Shown here in pieces: positions 45,331 through 54,874 of a DNA stretch of 64,000 bases (its first letter is position 1; every line of letters starts with the position of its first letter). A program made the translations under genes and the position numbers. The notes under the pieces were generated by a model. The model did not search any database. It was given only the letters and a program-made list of their open reading frames with translations, and was not told where the DNA came from. Origin of the DNA: JBBQER01 sp052148155 (GTDB lineage: Bacteria > Actinomycetota > Acidimicrobiia > IMCC26256 > PALSA-610); contig JBKQIY010000201.1 of assembly GCA_052148155.1 (NCBI GenBank), positions 1 through 64,000 on the forward strand. Reading direction: 5' to 3'.

Positions 45331-45741
45331 CTATACGGTGACCCTGGTGCGCCGCGGTCGCGTCGCGACCATACTCACGCACGACGGAACGACCTCGTGG
45401 TCGCGGTAGTCACGCGCGCGGTACTGCGACGGCGTCTCGCCGACAATCTCAGTGAAGCGCGAACTGAACGAGCCGAGCGACGTGCAACCGACGGCGACGC
45501 AGGTGTCGGTGACGGACATCCCTTGACGCAGAAGAGCCTTCGCGCGCTCGATCCGTCGCGTCATGAGATAGGAGTAGGGCGTCTCGCCATACGCCGCACG
45601 GAACTTGCGCGAGAAGTGCGCGGGCGACATAAGCGCGGCACGCGCCATGGTCGGGACACAAAGGCGTTGCGCGTAGTCGCGGTCCACGAGGTCGCGCGCC
45701 CGGCGCAGGTGCACGAGGTCGGCGATCTCCTCCGGTGTCAT
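45331..45741 (-). CDS. AraC family transcriptional regulator
   Basis: 136 residues from ATG 45741: MTPEEIADLVHLRRARDLVD, then both HTH motifs, MARAALMSPAHFSRKFRAAY with GETPYSYLMTRRIERAKALL, and TDTCVAVGCTSLGSFSSRFT with EIVGETPSQYRA. It consists of the DNA-binding domain alone, without a sensory domain. It is probably coexpressed with the VOC gene 120 bp downstream. The frame is open upstream to 45918 but not conserved there. Confidence 0.9.
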   Translation of the reverse strand: MTPEEIADLVHLRRARDLVDRDYAQRLCVPTMARAALMSPAHFSRKFRAAYGETPYSYLMTRRIERAKALLRQGMSVTDTCVAVGCTSLGSFSSRFTEIVGETPSQYRARDYRDHEVVPSCVSMVATRPRRTRVTV

Positions 45742-45937
45742 GCCGACGACGGTACTCAACCGGTCCCCCGATAGTGAAAAGCGCAGATCGAGGCCGCTCC
45801 GAAGTGCCTTCTGAGACGTCGCTCGCGCATACGAGCCCGCCGCGACGCGACCCGGCCTGCACGCACGCTCGAGAAGAGCGGTCCGGCGCGAGCGCGTCTC
45901 GTTGTCTCGCCCGGTCACCTTTGCGCGAGTGCCGCTA

Positions 45938-46573
45938 CTACGCCGCCAACGTCGTCGTCGTCGTCGTCGTCGTGGACGTAGCGGTAGTAGTTGTCGGGTC
46001 CGTCGTCGTCGAGCCGCCGGGTGTGGTCGACCGTGTAACGGTGAAGGGGTCGGTCGACGAATTCGTCCCGTCGTGGCCGACGGTCACCATGGTCGACGGT
46101 ACCGTGCTTCCACTAGAAGCGAAGTCGAACGTGATCGACGGCGCGCAACGTGTGAAGAAGTTGAGGCCACTGACGCCACGGGAGTTGCTGAACGCGAACG
46201 TGATGTCGTGTCGGGCTGCTGACAACAAGAACGAGTGGCGCGTTCCCAACCGCGTCGGCCGGATACCGACGAACGCACCGGGCGTCGTAACCCTGACGCT
46301 GAACGTTCCTGCAGTTGCCGTGTAATGCGTAACTCGAATATGCCAACCGAAGTAATCGTGCCAGAGGTAGACGCCACCGTGAGTCTGCGGAGCGACGACC
46401 GCCGGTCGACCCTGCACCCACGCCGGCCAGGGGTCATCACGGGTCGCCGAACAGGTCGCTGGCAACGACGTTCGCGCGACCGCAACACCACTCGTCGCGA
46501 TCAGGGAACCCGCGATCAGGGTGACGCCCACCGCCCCGACCACCGCAATCCGGCGAACCCGTCCTGCCTTCAT
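45938..46573 (-). CDS. secreted protein with Thr-rich C-terminal tail, unknown
   Basis: 211 residues from ATG 46573, with GGGAGTGG upstream. Signal peptide: RRIAVVGAVGVTLIAGSLIA. The mature domain (about 35-180) looks beta-rich, with a Cys pair (ATCSATRDD ... FFTRCAPS) and the segment GGVYLWHDYFGWHIRVTHYT. The last 35 residues are almost only Thr/Ser/Pro (TTTDPTTTTATSTTTTTTTT). No family was recognised; such tails often act as wall-spanning, glycosylated spacers. Confidence 0.7.
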   Translation of the reverse strand: MKAGRVRRIAVVGAVGVTLIAGSLIATSGVAVARTSLPATCSATRDDPWPAWVQGRPAVVAPQTHGGVYLWHDYFGWHIRVTHYTATAGTFSVRVTTPGAFVGIRPTRLGTRHSFLLSAARHDITFAFSNSRGVSGLNFFTRCAPSITFDFASSGSTVPSTMVTVGHDGTNSSTDPFTVTRSTTPGGSTTTDPTTTTATSTTTTTTTTLAA

Positions 46574-47294
46574 CGTCCACTCCCGATATGACTCGATGCG
46601 ACGGACATGACCATCCGTCACGCTGCGTCAATATCGGCGAGCGATTTCCGTCACAGAACGTGACATTCGTCTCTTTTTCCCGACCCGGAGGTGCCGACGT
46701 CTCGAGGTTCCGTCTCCACGGCGACCATCCTGACACCGTTGTGCCCTTGTCTACGTTGGGCGACCGCTCAGGCCTACGACTGACGGTTGAAGGCATGGCG
46801 AACCACTGCGGGCGTCGAGCGGCGAGGTTCATCATCGCGTTCGGACTCAACGGGCGGCATTGCGAACTCTGTTCGTGCGCCACATCGTCCTCGTGCTCGG
46901 CTTCTTTCACGACCGACCAGCCGCACCGGGACAGCCGATCAATCACGCCCACACTGCCCCAGAACCCCTGACGGCGCTCAACACGACTTCGTCGAACTCA
47001 GCAACTCGACTGAGCAAAGCCTGACCCTGCGCCTGCCGAGAAACCCGCCATATCGACATCCGAGGCCAGTTGCGCGCGTTCTTTTCTAACCAACAGAGCT
47101 CCCCGCGCACCCCGCGAATCCGCGGCCACGACGATCGACATAGCCCTCGCGAGCAAGTGCCACGCACCCGAGTGGCACCGGCGGTGAAAGCCACGACGCG
47201 ACGGTGCCGGAGATCGATTCCTTCCGACCCGCGTCCTCCTAGCCTTTGCTGAGGACAAAGGCGTTACGACGTCACTGCGAGGTGGTCTACGCGT
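46574..47294. other. long intergenic region
   Basis: About 720 bp between divergent genes. Overlapping frames on both strands are Arg/Ser-rich and without family features; no RNA or palindrome was recognised. Confidence 0.4.
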
Positions 47295-48599
47295 GTGAGC
47301 GGTTGGGATGGCATGGATTCGGAGGGGGGCCGAGACCGGTCCGGTCTCGTACGTTGGGATCGTCGAGACGGTTTATCTCGCAAGGTGGTTTGCGTCGGCG
47401 ATTCGATCACCTACGGAGCTGCGGGACGTGCGAAACCTTTGCTCGGCGTCGTTGGTTGGGTCGACCAGTTGCGATCTGCGCTCGCGGATGGAACCGGGCT
47501 GGCAGGTGGCGGATTCCGCGGTCTGTGGCGGAGCGACGAGTGGACCCGAACTGGTTCGTGGACGCGGACGCCACCGACCGAGCTGTTCGATGTCGCACCA
47601 TTCGGGTACGGATACTTCAGCTCGGGATCGTCGGCCGACGGCCTCAGGTGGACGAAGCCGGATTGGATGGACGTCGCTGGCTTCGATCTCTACTGGTTTC
47701 ACATGACAGGTACTGGCGACTGGCACTACCGCGTCGACGGTGGCGCATGGCGAGACAGCGGAGCTCGTTCGGAACCAGTGGACAACCGGCTGCACCGGCT
47801 GTTGGTTGCCGAGGCAGTCACCAGTCGGGTCGAGATCCGGGGACACGACAATGCCGGCGGTTGCATTGCCCCGATTGCCGGGATCAGTACGTTTGCCAAA
47901 CTGCCGGTCTCGAGCGCAACAGTGGTCCACAATCTTGGCTGCCCAGGTAACTGGCTGACCGGATTCTGTCGAACCTCGACTGGAGATCCGCTCGCGTTCC
48001 TTGACGACCTGCGGCCCGATCTCATGACCGTCCTCTTCTCGAACGACGCGATGTTCGAAATGCCCGCGAGATTTGGCTCCCAACTTCGGCTACTCGTTGA
48101 CCGAGCCAGTGACTACGCCGACGTTCTCCTCATCAGCCCCTTCGAGCAGCGCTCACTTCGTCGCGTCGATGACGCGATCACCGTCGGAGGATCGAATGTG
48201 CTGCGCTCGCCCACGGCATCGTTCGGGCCGGCCGATGTGTCGCGCGCGGTCGCTGGTACGAACATTCCGAACAGGGCCAGCATTGCCGGCGTATTGTCGG
48301 CGCAGTCAGCGACGATGTCCTATACCGCGACCGGGTCGAGCAAGCTTGGAGAGTTGACCATCGGACGGCGTCGGACACCTGCGCAACAATCTGCTCACCG
48401 GACGATCACCGCGGAGGTCGCGCGGGCGACAGGTTGTGCACTCCTCGACTTGTACGATGCGTGGGCTGGGATCGCAGGAACTGGTTGGGACGCTGCGAAC
48501 GCGCATGGTTTCATGGCTGACGCGCTTCACCCCTCGCAGTTGGGTCATGACGACATCGCGACCCGTGTCAAAGCGATGCTTCGTGTCGGCCCGCGCTGA
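47295..48599 (+). CDS. SGNH/GDSL hydrolase
   Basis: 434 residues from GTG 47295. Block I is VVCVGDSITYG with the nucleophile Ser37; block V is DALHPSQLGHDDIA with the catalytic Asp and His. Between them are a beta-rich insertion (about 70-200) and DLMTVLFSNDAMFE (block III-like, Asn present). SGNH enzymes deacylate or deacetylate esters and sugars. No signal peptide is seen. It is 54 bp upstream of a TylF-like methyltransferase, so both may modify a glycan or secondary metabolite. Confidence 0.8.
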   Translation: MSGWDGMDSEGGRDRSGLVRWDRRDGLSRKVVCVGDSITYGAAGRAKPLLGVVGWVDQLRSALADGTGLAGGGFRGLWRSDEWTRTGSWTRTPPTELFDVAPFGYGYFSSGSSADGLRWTKPDWMDVAGFDLYWFHMTGTGDWHYRVDGGAWRDSGARSEPVDNRLHRLLVAEAVTSRVEIRGHDNAGGCIAPIAGISTFAKLPVSSATVVHNLGCPGNWLTGFCRTSTGDPLAFLDDLRPDLMTVLFSNDAMFEMPARFGSQLRLLVDRASDYADVLLISPFEQRSLRRVDDAITVGGSNVLRSPTASFGPADVSRAVAGTNIPNRASIAGVLSAQSATMSYTATGSSKLGELTIGRRRTPAQQSAHRTITAEVARATGCALLDLYDAWAGIAGTGWDAANAHGFMADALHPSQLGHDDIATRVKAMLRVGPR

Positions 48600-48653
48600 G
48601 ACCGAGTGTGTGGCGAACCTTTCGCCTCATCGGGCGCCGCTAGCCTCGCGCGA

Positions 48654-49634
48654 GTGAAGCGCGACGCTGAGAAAGCCCCAAGGACTTGGTATCAACCATC
48701 GAAGTGGCGTAAGTCAACCGCGCACGAACGCAACACGCGATCGGTGAAGCGTCGGGTTTGGCTCGGGATCCGCTACGAGCGGGTGTCGCTTCCCTTAGCG
48801 GTATTCATGTTGTTCTCGAATCGCCGCTTCCACCCGAAGTACGGGATGACATGGCGTAGGAAAGCGGCGCTCGGTATTCGCATCTACCGCAACTGGCGAC
48901 GCGTCCAGACGGGCATCTCCTACAAGGCCCACCTCGCAATCGCCGCCAAACTGCTGGAAATCCCTCCCGCGGTCCGCGGCGCCGTTGTGGAGTGCGGATG
49001 CTGGCTCGGCGGCACCACCACGAACCTCAGCATCATCTGCGACATCGTCGGACGCGAGCTCATCGTGTACGACTCCTTCGAAGGACTTCCCGCCCCCGAA
49101 CCTGCTGACAACATGAAGCCCGAGATCAAAGGCGCCTTCCGAGGTGATCTCGAAGTCGTGCAGGAGAACATTCGCAGGTACGGCGTCATCGAACGTTGCC
49201 AGTTCCGCAAAGGCTGGTTCAAAGACACACTTCCCAAACACAGTGAGCCGATCGTGCTCTGCTTTATCGACGTCGACCTGAAATCCAGCATGCACGACTG
49301 CATCGTCAATCTCTGGCCGCACCTCACCGATCAGGGATACGTCTTCTTCGACGAGTACGTCCACCTCCACAATTGCGCCCTCTTCTTCTCCGAACGCTTC
49401 TGGCACGAATACATCGACGCCAACCCACCCGGCCTTATGGGCACCGGGACCGGCGTGGGCGTCGGACAGTATTTCCTTGGTCCGTGGCGCGGCCCGTCAG
49501 CATCCCCGCCGATCCAACGTCCAACCAGCGTCGCCTACACCCGCAAGGACTTCAATGGACTCTGGGATTACAGACCTGAAGCCCCGCCCGAGTACGCACA
49601 AGGCACGCGAAGTGGGAACTATGCCGGCGAATAG
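48654..49634 (+). CDS. TylF/MycF-like O-methyltransferase
   Basis: 326 residues from GTG 48654. The SAM-binding core reads VRGAVVECGCWLGGTTTNLS and IVYDSFEGLPAPEPADN (the usual Y/D-S-F-E-G-L-P of TylF), followed by VLCFIDVDLKSSMHDCIVNL, then YVFFDEYVHLHNCALFF. TylF and MycF methylate sugar hydroxyls in macrolides; homologues outside those clusters probably act on surface polysaccharides. The metal-binding acidic residues (DVD, FFDEY) are present. A second, closely similar copy lies at the right edge of the window. Confidence 0.85.
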   Translation: MKRDAEKAPRTWYQPSKWRKSTAHERNTRSVKRRVWLGIRYERVSLPLAVFMLFSNRRFHPKYGMTWRRKAALGIRIYRNWRRVQTGISYKAHLAIAAKLLEIPPAVRGAVVECGCWLGGTTTNLSIICDIVGRELIVYDSFEGLPAPEPADNMKPEIKGAFRGDLEVVQENIRRYGVIERCQFRKGWFKDTLPKHSEPIVLCFIDVDLKSSMHDCIVNLWPHLTDQGYVFFDEYVHLHNCALFFSERFWHEYIDANPPGLMGTGTGVGVGQYFLGPWRGPSASPPIQRPTSVAYTRKDFNGLWDYRPEAPPEYAQGTRSGNYAGE

Positions 49635-49777
49635 TCTCGACAGCTCTTATTGGCGGAACTGCGGGACCCTGACACGCACCGCGGGCAGGACACCGCACCG
49701 ACGGAGCGAACGCCCGCGCACGCCACGACCTGCCGCTGACGGCGAACGTGCCACTCCTCAGACTGTGTCGCTGGAAA

Positions 49778-51046
49778 TCAGGTGACCGTGGCGCGGCTCG
49801 CTCGGCCGGGAAGGATGCCGAACAGTTCCTGGCCCACTTTGCGCATCTGGATCTCTTCGGAGCCTTCGGTGATTCGGTATCGGCGATGGTGACGGTAGAT
49901 GTGTTCGAACGGCATGTGGCGGCTGTAGCCGACGCCGCCGCATGTTTGCATCGCGCGGTCGGCTGCGTCGCATGCGAAGCGGTTGGCCCGGTAGTTACAC
50001 ATTGCGACTAGGTGGGTAACTTCCATGTGGTCTCGACGATCGAGTGACCATGCCGTAAACCGGATCAACTGGCGCAGCATGGCGGCTTCGGTGTGCAACT
50101 CGACGAGTGGGAACTGGATCGCCTGGTTCCGCGCGAGTGGCTTTTCCCAGGTGCAGCGACCGTTCGCGTAATCCACAGCTTCATTGATGCAGAACTGTCC
50201 GGCACCGAGCGATGACGCTGCTTGCCGGATCCGGTTCTCGTGCACGAAATGTTGCGCGAGCTCGAGTCCGTGGTCGATGTTTCCGAACACGGCAGAGGCA
50301 GGCACGCGCACATTGCGCAGCGTCACTTCTGCGTGATCAGTCGGCATGTTGAAGGTCCACCAGAAGAAGTCGACGCTGAAACCCTCCGAGTCGGTCGGCA
50401 CGAGGAACGCAGAGATGCCGAGCGGCGAACCCGGTTCGCCCGACGTGCGCGCGAACACGATGTCGTGCGTCGCATGGTGCAGTCCCGAGTTGAACCGCTT
50501 CGCGCCGTTGATTACCCATTCGTCGCCGTCGTGAACGGCTGTCGTCTCGAGATACGTCGCGTCGGAGCCGTGATTCGGCTCGGTAAGCCCGAACGCGAGC
50601 CGGCGCGTGCCGTCGAGGAAGCCCGGCATCCACTCCGAGCGCTGCTCGTCGGTACCGAAGTCGCGCATCATGAGCACCGTCGGGAAGTTGCCGACGATCG
50701 AGCTCTCGTTCTGCAGATCGTTGTGCAGCCCGAGCCCTTTCGTTGCCAAGTGCTCGCGGATGATCGCCATCTCCAGGTTGCTCGCGTCGTGACCGCCGTA
50801 TTCCTCCGGGAGGGCGTGGCGAAGCCATCCAGCCGCGTCCGCGCGGCGGCGCATCTCGGCCAGCAGCTCCTCCCACTCACGCCGAGGGACTCCGCCATGG
50901 TCGAAGTCGGTGCGCGCGTACTCACGCCGGTAGTCGAAGAATCGAATGTTGTCGTCGGCTTGTTCCAACGGCCTGATCTCGCGTTCGATGAATACGTCGA
51001 GCGCCTCGAGCGTCGACTGGATACCGGGCGGAACCTCGAAGTCCAC
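49778..51046 (-). CDS. acyl-CoA dehydrogenase
   Basis: 422 residues from GTG 51046, chosen because AGGAG is five bases upstream; GTG 51052 is possible. The three-domain fold is clear: N-terminal helices, beta domain with FGLTEPNHGSDATYLETTAV, and C-terminal helices with MQTCGGVGYSRHMPFEHIYR, HHRRYRITEGSEEIQMR. The GSDA and the ITEG(S/T)EEIQ motif bind FAD and the substrate. It oxidises an acyl-CoA at C2-C3 using FAD and electron-transfer flavoprotein. It is divergent from the amidohydrolase gene across 55 bp. Confidence 0.93.
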   Translation of the reverse strand: MDFEVPPGIQSTLEALDVFIEREIRPLEQADDNIRFFDYRREYARTDFDHGGVPRREWEELLAEMRRRADAAGWLRHALPEEYGGHDASNLEMAIIREHLATKGLGLHNDLQNESSIVGNFPTVLMMRDFGTDEQRSEWMPGFLDGTRRLAFGLTEPNHGSDATYLETTAVHDGDEWVINGAKRFNSGLHHATHDIVFARTSGEPGSPLGISAFLVPTDSEGFSVDFFWWTFNMPTDHAEVTLRNVRVPASAVFGNIDHGLELAQHFVHENRIRQAASSLGAGQFCINEAVDYANGRCTWEKPLARNQAIQFPLVELHTEAAMLRQLIRFTAWSLDRRDHMEVTHLVAMCNYRANRFACDAADRAMQTCGGVGYSRHMPFEHIYRHHRRYRITEGSEEIQMRKVGQELFGILPGRASRATVT

Positions 51047-51101
51047 TGTCACTCCTAAACTGATCTGGCCGAGCGGGCGCACACAACGTACGTTCGCGAG
51101 C

Positions 51102-52277
51102 ATGCCGAAGCCCATGCATGTCACCAAGCGGCTGTCGTTCGCGGGGGCGGTCGACGCAGACGGCCACGTCCTCGAGTCGCCCGATCTCTGGGAGACGTAC
51201 CTGGAGCCGAAGTACCGGGAGCGGGCGCTGCGGCTCGTCACCGACGAGAACGGCCTCGAGGAGCTCGAGATCGGCGGCGTCCGGTCGAAGATGAGCCGTC
51301 GGGGGTTCCCATCGACGCTCGGCGCGATGGGCGATCCCGACCTCCGCTCGATGCAGCTGGATCCGCAGCGGACCTACCTCGGCGAAGCGCCGTTCGGCAG
51401 CACGGACCCCGCAGAGCGCATCAAGGTGCTCGATGCCGAAGGCATCGACGCCGTGGTGTTGTACACGACGATCGGGTTGTTGTGGGAGGCCGAACTCGAC
51501 GACTCGGAACTGAGCCAGGCGTATACCCGCGCCTACAACCGTTGGATCTGCGAGTTCTGTTCAGACAGCCCGCGGCTGATTCCAACCGCGCATCTCTCGT
51601 TGAGCGATCCGGTTGCCGCGGCGCGCGAGCTGGAACGCGCCGCGAGCGAAGGCGCACGCGCCGCGTTCGTCGCACCGTTCACCCATGACGCCCGACCGCT
51701 CGGCCATCCCGACAACGATCCAGTGTTTGCGGCCGCCCAAGATCTCGACCTGCCATTCGCGATCCATCCGACCTTCGAACCACAATGGACTAAAGGCGCG
51801 CGCATGGGATCGTGGGATCACGTGAAGCAGTTGCGGTTGCTCGCGTCGGTCACCGCATCCGATGGAGTCCGCCAGCAATTCACGACGCTGTTCGACTACG
51901 GCGTATTCGACAAGTTTCCGCGGCTCAATGTCGTGGTTCTCGAGTCGGGCGGTGGATGGATCGGCTACTGGCTTGACCGCATCGACGCGGTCTACGGTCA
52001 CACGTTCATCGGGACGCGAGTGCCGTTGAAACACAAGCCGAGTGACTACTTCCGCGAGCGGGTGTGGATCTCATGCGATCCCGACGAGCGGACCATCCCC
52101 GCACTCGCGGAGCGGTTCGGCGCGGACCGGTTCATGTGGGCGTCGGACTTTCCGCACGCCGACCACACGCCCGATTACATCTCGGATCTCGACGTGCTCG
52201 CCAACGCCTTCGACGAGTCGTCGCGGCGACTGTTCCTCGGAGACAACGCCCGCGCGCTGTACCGCATCGGCCACTAA
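51102..52277 (+). CDS. amidohydrolase family protein (amidohydrolase_2)
   Basis: 391 residues from ATG 51102. A metal-dependent TIM-barrel hydrolase or decarboxylase: GAVDADGHVLESPDLWETYL gives the DxDxHxxE start, FAIHPTFEP the barrel His, and MWASDFPHADHTPDYI the C-terminal Asp and His. The ending (FDESSRRLFLGDNARALYRI) is typical. Members include ACMSD-like decarboxylases; substrate unknown. The divergent arrangement with an acyl-CoA dehydrogenase suggests a catabolic pair for an aromatic or acyl compound, by inference. Confidence 0.9.
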   Translation: MPKPMHVTKRLSFAGAVDADGHVLESPDLWETYLEPKYRERALRLVTDENGLEELEIGGVRSKMSRRGFPSTLGAMGDPDLRSMQLDPQRTYLGEAPFGSTDPAERIKVLDAEGIDAVVLYTTIGLLWEAELDDSELSQAYTRAYNRWICEFCSDSPRLIPTAHLSLSDPVAAARELERAASEGARAAFVAPFTHDARPLGHPDNDPVFAAAQDLDLPFAIHPTFEPQWTKGARMGSWDHVKQLRLLASVTASDGVRQQFTTLFDYGVFDKFPRLNVVVLESGGGWIGYWLDRIDAVYGHTFIGTRVPLKHKPSDYFRERVWISCDPDERTIPALAERFGADRFMWASDFPHADHTPDYISDLDVLANAFDESSRRLFLGDNARALYRIGH

Positions 52278-52555
52278 ACGCGGATCGCCATCAGCTGAGA
52301 TGCCCTGATGGCGCCCGCGGAGTAACCCGGCCCGGTCACTGGCGGCCATCGCCACGAGTCGGGAAAGGAACTCGATCGCCTCGCCGGTTTCGTGTGTAGG
52401 GGCTCCATTGTCGCCTGCCGGTCCGATGGGACCGCGCACGAGCGCCGGGCCAGAAGTCATGCTGTGAGTCCACCAGCACATGAACGGACCCGCGCGACAT
52501 GGCCGCCTGGATCTTTGAGCGCCGACGCGAGCTCCGCGTCGTACTGTCCGTGGCC

Positions 52556-52948
52556 ATGCGGATCGATCTCGTCTCAGTCGTCGTCGACGACTACGACACA
52601 GCAATCGAATTTTTCGTCGACAAGGTCGGGTTCGAGCTGGTTGAAGATACCCCGTCGGTCACCAACGATGGACGGCTGAAGCGCTGGGTTGTCGTTCGGC
52701 CACCCGGTGCTGAGACAGGACTGCTGCTCGCACGTGCGGACGGAGCGCGCCAGTCAGCTGCGGTCGGGAACCAGGTCGCAGGCCGCGTCGCTTTCTTCAT
52801 GCGCGTCGACGACTTCGACAGTGCCTACGAACGGATGTTGTCCGCCGACGTCGAGTTCTTGACGCTGCCACGCGTCGAGTCTTACGGCCGCGTCGCAGTC
52901 TTCCGAGACATCGCCGGCAACCGATGGGATCTTCTCGGTCCCGACTGA
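52556..52948 (+). CDS. VOC family protein
   Basis: 130 residues from ATG 52556. MRIDLVSVVVDDYDTAIEFF, VDKVGFELVEDTPSVTNDGR, then RVAFFMRVDDFDSAYERMLS and GRVAVFRDIAGNRWDLLGPD: a one-copy VOC domain pair. The usual N-terminal metal ligand (His) is replaced by Val (SVVVDD), so it may be a binding protein rather than an enzyme. The frame is open upstream to 52499 without conservation. Confidence 0.87.
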   Translation: MRIDLVSVVVDDYDTAIEFFVDKVGFELVEDTPSVTNDGRLKRWVVVRPPGAETGLLLARADGARQSAAVGNQVAGRVAFFMRVDDFDSAYERMLSADVEFLTLPRVESYGRVAVFRDIAGNRWDLLGPD

Positions 52949-53162
52949 CCGTCACGTCCCAGTTTCCGCGTCCTCATCTCCGGATCGGCTGACCTCGGGG
53001 CACTGCTCGGGTCGACGTTCCCGTTTCTACGGAAGCGTTGGAGGATTTTCTGGGCCGGAACGCGGGTCGGCGTCTCGAGCGCCGGCTCGGTAGCGTTCGG
53101 TTCCCTAAAAACGGTGTGGTCGACGTGCGCCGTACGCGCCCCTCTCGGGAGACGTTCAGACA

Positions 53163-54137
53163 ATGCGGTATTCAACCCTCGGCTCGTTTGCAGATATCAG
53201 TCGCTTAACCCTGGGCGGGGGTGGGCTCGGACAGGTGTGGGGAACGACGAGCCAGGAGGAAGCCGTCGCAACGGTCCGTGCGGCAGTGACTGCCGGCATC
53301 AACTTGCTCGATACCGCCCCGATGTACGGCGCGTGCGAGGAGGTCATCGGCTCGGCATTCCAGGGGGTTTTGCCCGTCGGCGTTCGTGTCACCACCAAAT
53401 GCCAGCTGGGGACAGCGCGGGTTGGGACGGTCGCGTCGAGGCTGGAGGAGTCGCTCAACGCGAGCCTCGATGTCATGCGCATCGAAGTTGCCGACATCTA
53501 CTTTCTGCACAGCAACATCTGCGAAGACGACACTGTCTACGCGCACGGGAACGATCAGCGCGCCAGCTTCGCGACGCCGTGGAGCCAATACGTCGACGAA
53601 GTCGTCCCGGCATTCGAAGACTTGACGCGCCGTGGACGCATCGGCGCCTGGGGTATCACCGGTGTCGGTGTACCGGGAACCATCCTCAAGGCGCTGCAGC
53701 ACGACATGAAACCACACGTCGTTCAGGCGATCACTAATCTGCTCGACTCGCCCGGCGGTATCCGGCGATACTCGGATGCGCCGCGGCCGCGTGCCGTCAT
53801 CGCCGCGGCGAACGCATACGATGTCGGCGTGATGGGTATTCGACCGGTGCAAGCCGGCGCGTTGACGACCGAGTTCGACCGAGTCGTCAAAGCCAACCAT
53901 CCTGATGCCGTCGACTACCAACGGGCTGCGCCGTTCCGAGCACTGTCCGTCGAGCTCGGAATGGACCCGGCGCTGCTCGCGCACCGATATGCGCTGGACA
54001 TGGCGGGCGTCGATACCGTCGTCCTCGGGGTCAAGAACCAGACGGAACTCGCACAATGTCTGGAAGCCGAGGCGTTCGGAGAGTTGTCACCGGACCTACG
54101 GGGACGGATCGACGGGTTGGGTCTCACTCAGAGGTAA
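53163..54137 (+). CDS. aldo/keto reductase
   Basis: 324 residues from ATG 53163 with GGGAGACG upstream. The AKR tetrad is complete: Asp50 and Tyr55 (LLDTAPMYG), Lys79 (VTTKCQL), His116 (DIYFLHSN). The C-terminal part, VDTVVLGVKNQTELAQCLEA, is the NADPH-binding segment. It resembles D-threo-aldose 1-dehydrogenase-like AKRs. It reduces an aldehyde or ketone with NADPH; substrate unknown. The N-terminal strand RLTLGGGGLGQVWG is normal. Confidence 0.92.
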   Translation: MRYSTLGSFADISRLTLGGGGLGQVWGTTSQEEAVATVRAAVTAGINLLDTAPMYGACEEVIGSAFQGVLPVGVRVTTKCQLGTARVGTVASRLEESLNASLDVMRIEVADIYFLHSNICEDDTVYAHGNDQRASFATPWSQYVDEVVPAFEDLTRRGRIGAWGITGVGVPGTILKALQHDMKPHVVQAITNLLDSPGGIRRYSDAPRPRAVIAAANAYDVGVMGIRPVQAGALTTEFDRVVKANHPDAVDYQRAAPFRALSVELGMDPALLAHRYALDMAGVDTVVLGVKNQTELAQCLEAEAFGELSPDLRGRIDGLGLTQR

Positions 54138-54463
54138 TCACTGACGGTTGGGACTGTCGACGGTGTCAGCCGTTTAGGCAGGTACGCCTCGACCGCGGCG
54201 CGGAGTTGCGCGCATCGTGTCGACCGGCAACGTGCGAAACGTCCGCGAACCGGCTACGGATTCAGCGTTCCCGCGGCGGTCGTGTCACCGTTCGGCGTGT
54301 GATGGGATATCGCGACGGGCAGTTCGGGCAGTGTGACACCCGCGTCGATTCTCGAGCCAGTGTGGTCCTGATGGCGAGTTGGTCACCGCTGCGGGGTTTG
54401 GGTGGACGAGCGTCTCGTCTAGGTCCTTCGGGTCCGGCTCGGGACCGCGCGTCTGTGACTCGG
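54138..54463. other. intergenic region
   Basis: About 325 bp between convergent genes with no recognised feature. Confidence 0.35.
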
Positions 54464-54874
54464 CTAGACATGCTCCATCGACTGAACGTCGAAGTAGATC
54501 GGCAGCAAGTACCTCACGTAGAACGCGTGCACCGTGAGCTGCGGGTACACCAGGTCGTCGTACTCCTGAATCTGGACGCGGTCGTCCTTGTCCCGGTAGC
54601 GCTTGCAGGCCTCCAGAAGATCGTCGACCTCGGCTCGGGTGTCTTGGAGTAGCCCGAGGTGATCGAACCCAGGTGAGCTGAGTGGCTTGCCGCTCTCGGC
54701 CAACAAGATGAACTGGTCGGCGTCCGGGAGCAGGATGTGGCAGCGCTGGCCGACAACGTCCGTGTCGGTTGCGTTCCAGCCGAACACGGATCCGTAGAAG
54801 GCGTCCACCTCCTCCCGGAACGCGTCCGTCAACGTACCGCGGGCGAAGGTGAGCTCCATGTGGTTAAACCGCAT
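54464..54874 (-). CDS. VOC-like protein
   Basis: 136 residues from ATG 54874. MRFNHMELTFARGTLTDAFR, EEVDAFYGSVFGWNATDTDV, CHILLPDADQFILLAESGKP, then FDHLGLLQDTRAEVDDLLEA. The pattern (FYGSVFGW; DHLGL) fits a glyoxalase-type VOC domain with His6 and His in FDHLG as metal-ligand candidates. The C terminus (RYLLPIYFDVQSMEHV) is consistent with a full domain. Confidence 0.82.
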   Translation of the reverse strand: MRFNHMELTFARGTLTDAFREEVDAFYGSVFGWNATDTDVVGQRCHILLPDADQFILLAESGKPLSSPGFDHLGLLQDTRAEVDDLLEACKRYRDKDDRVQIQEYDDLVYPQLTVHAFYVRYLLPIYFDVQSMEHV

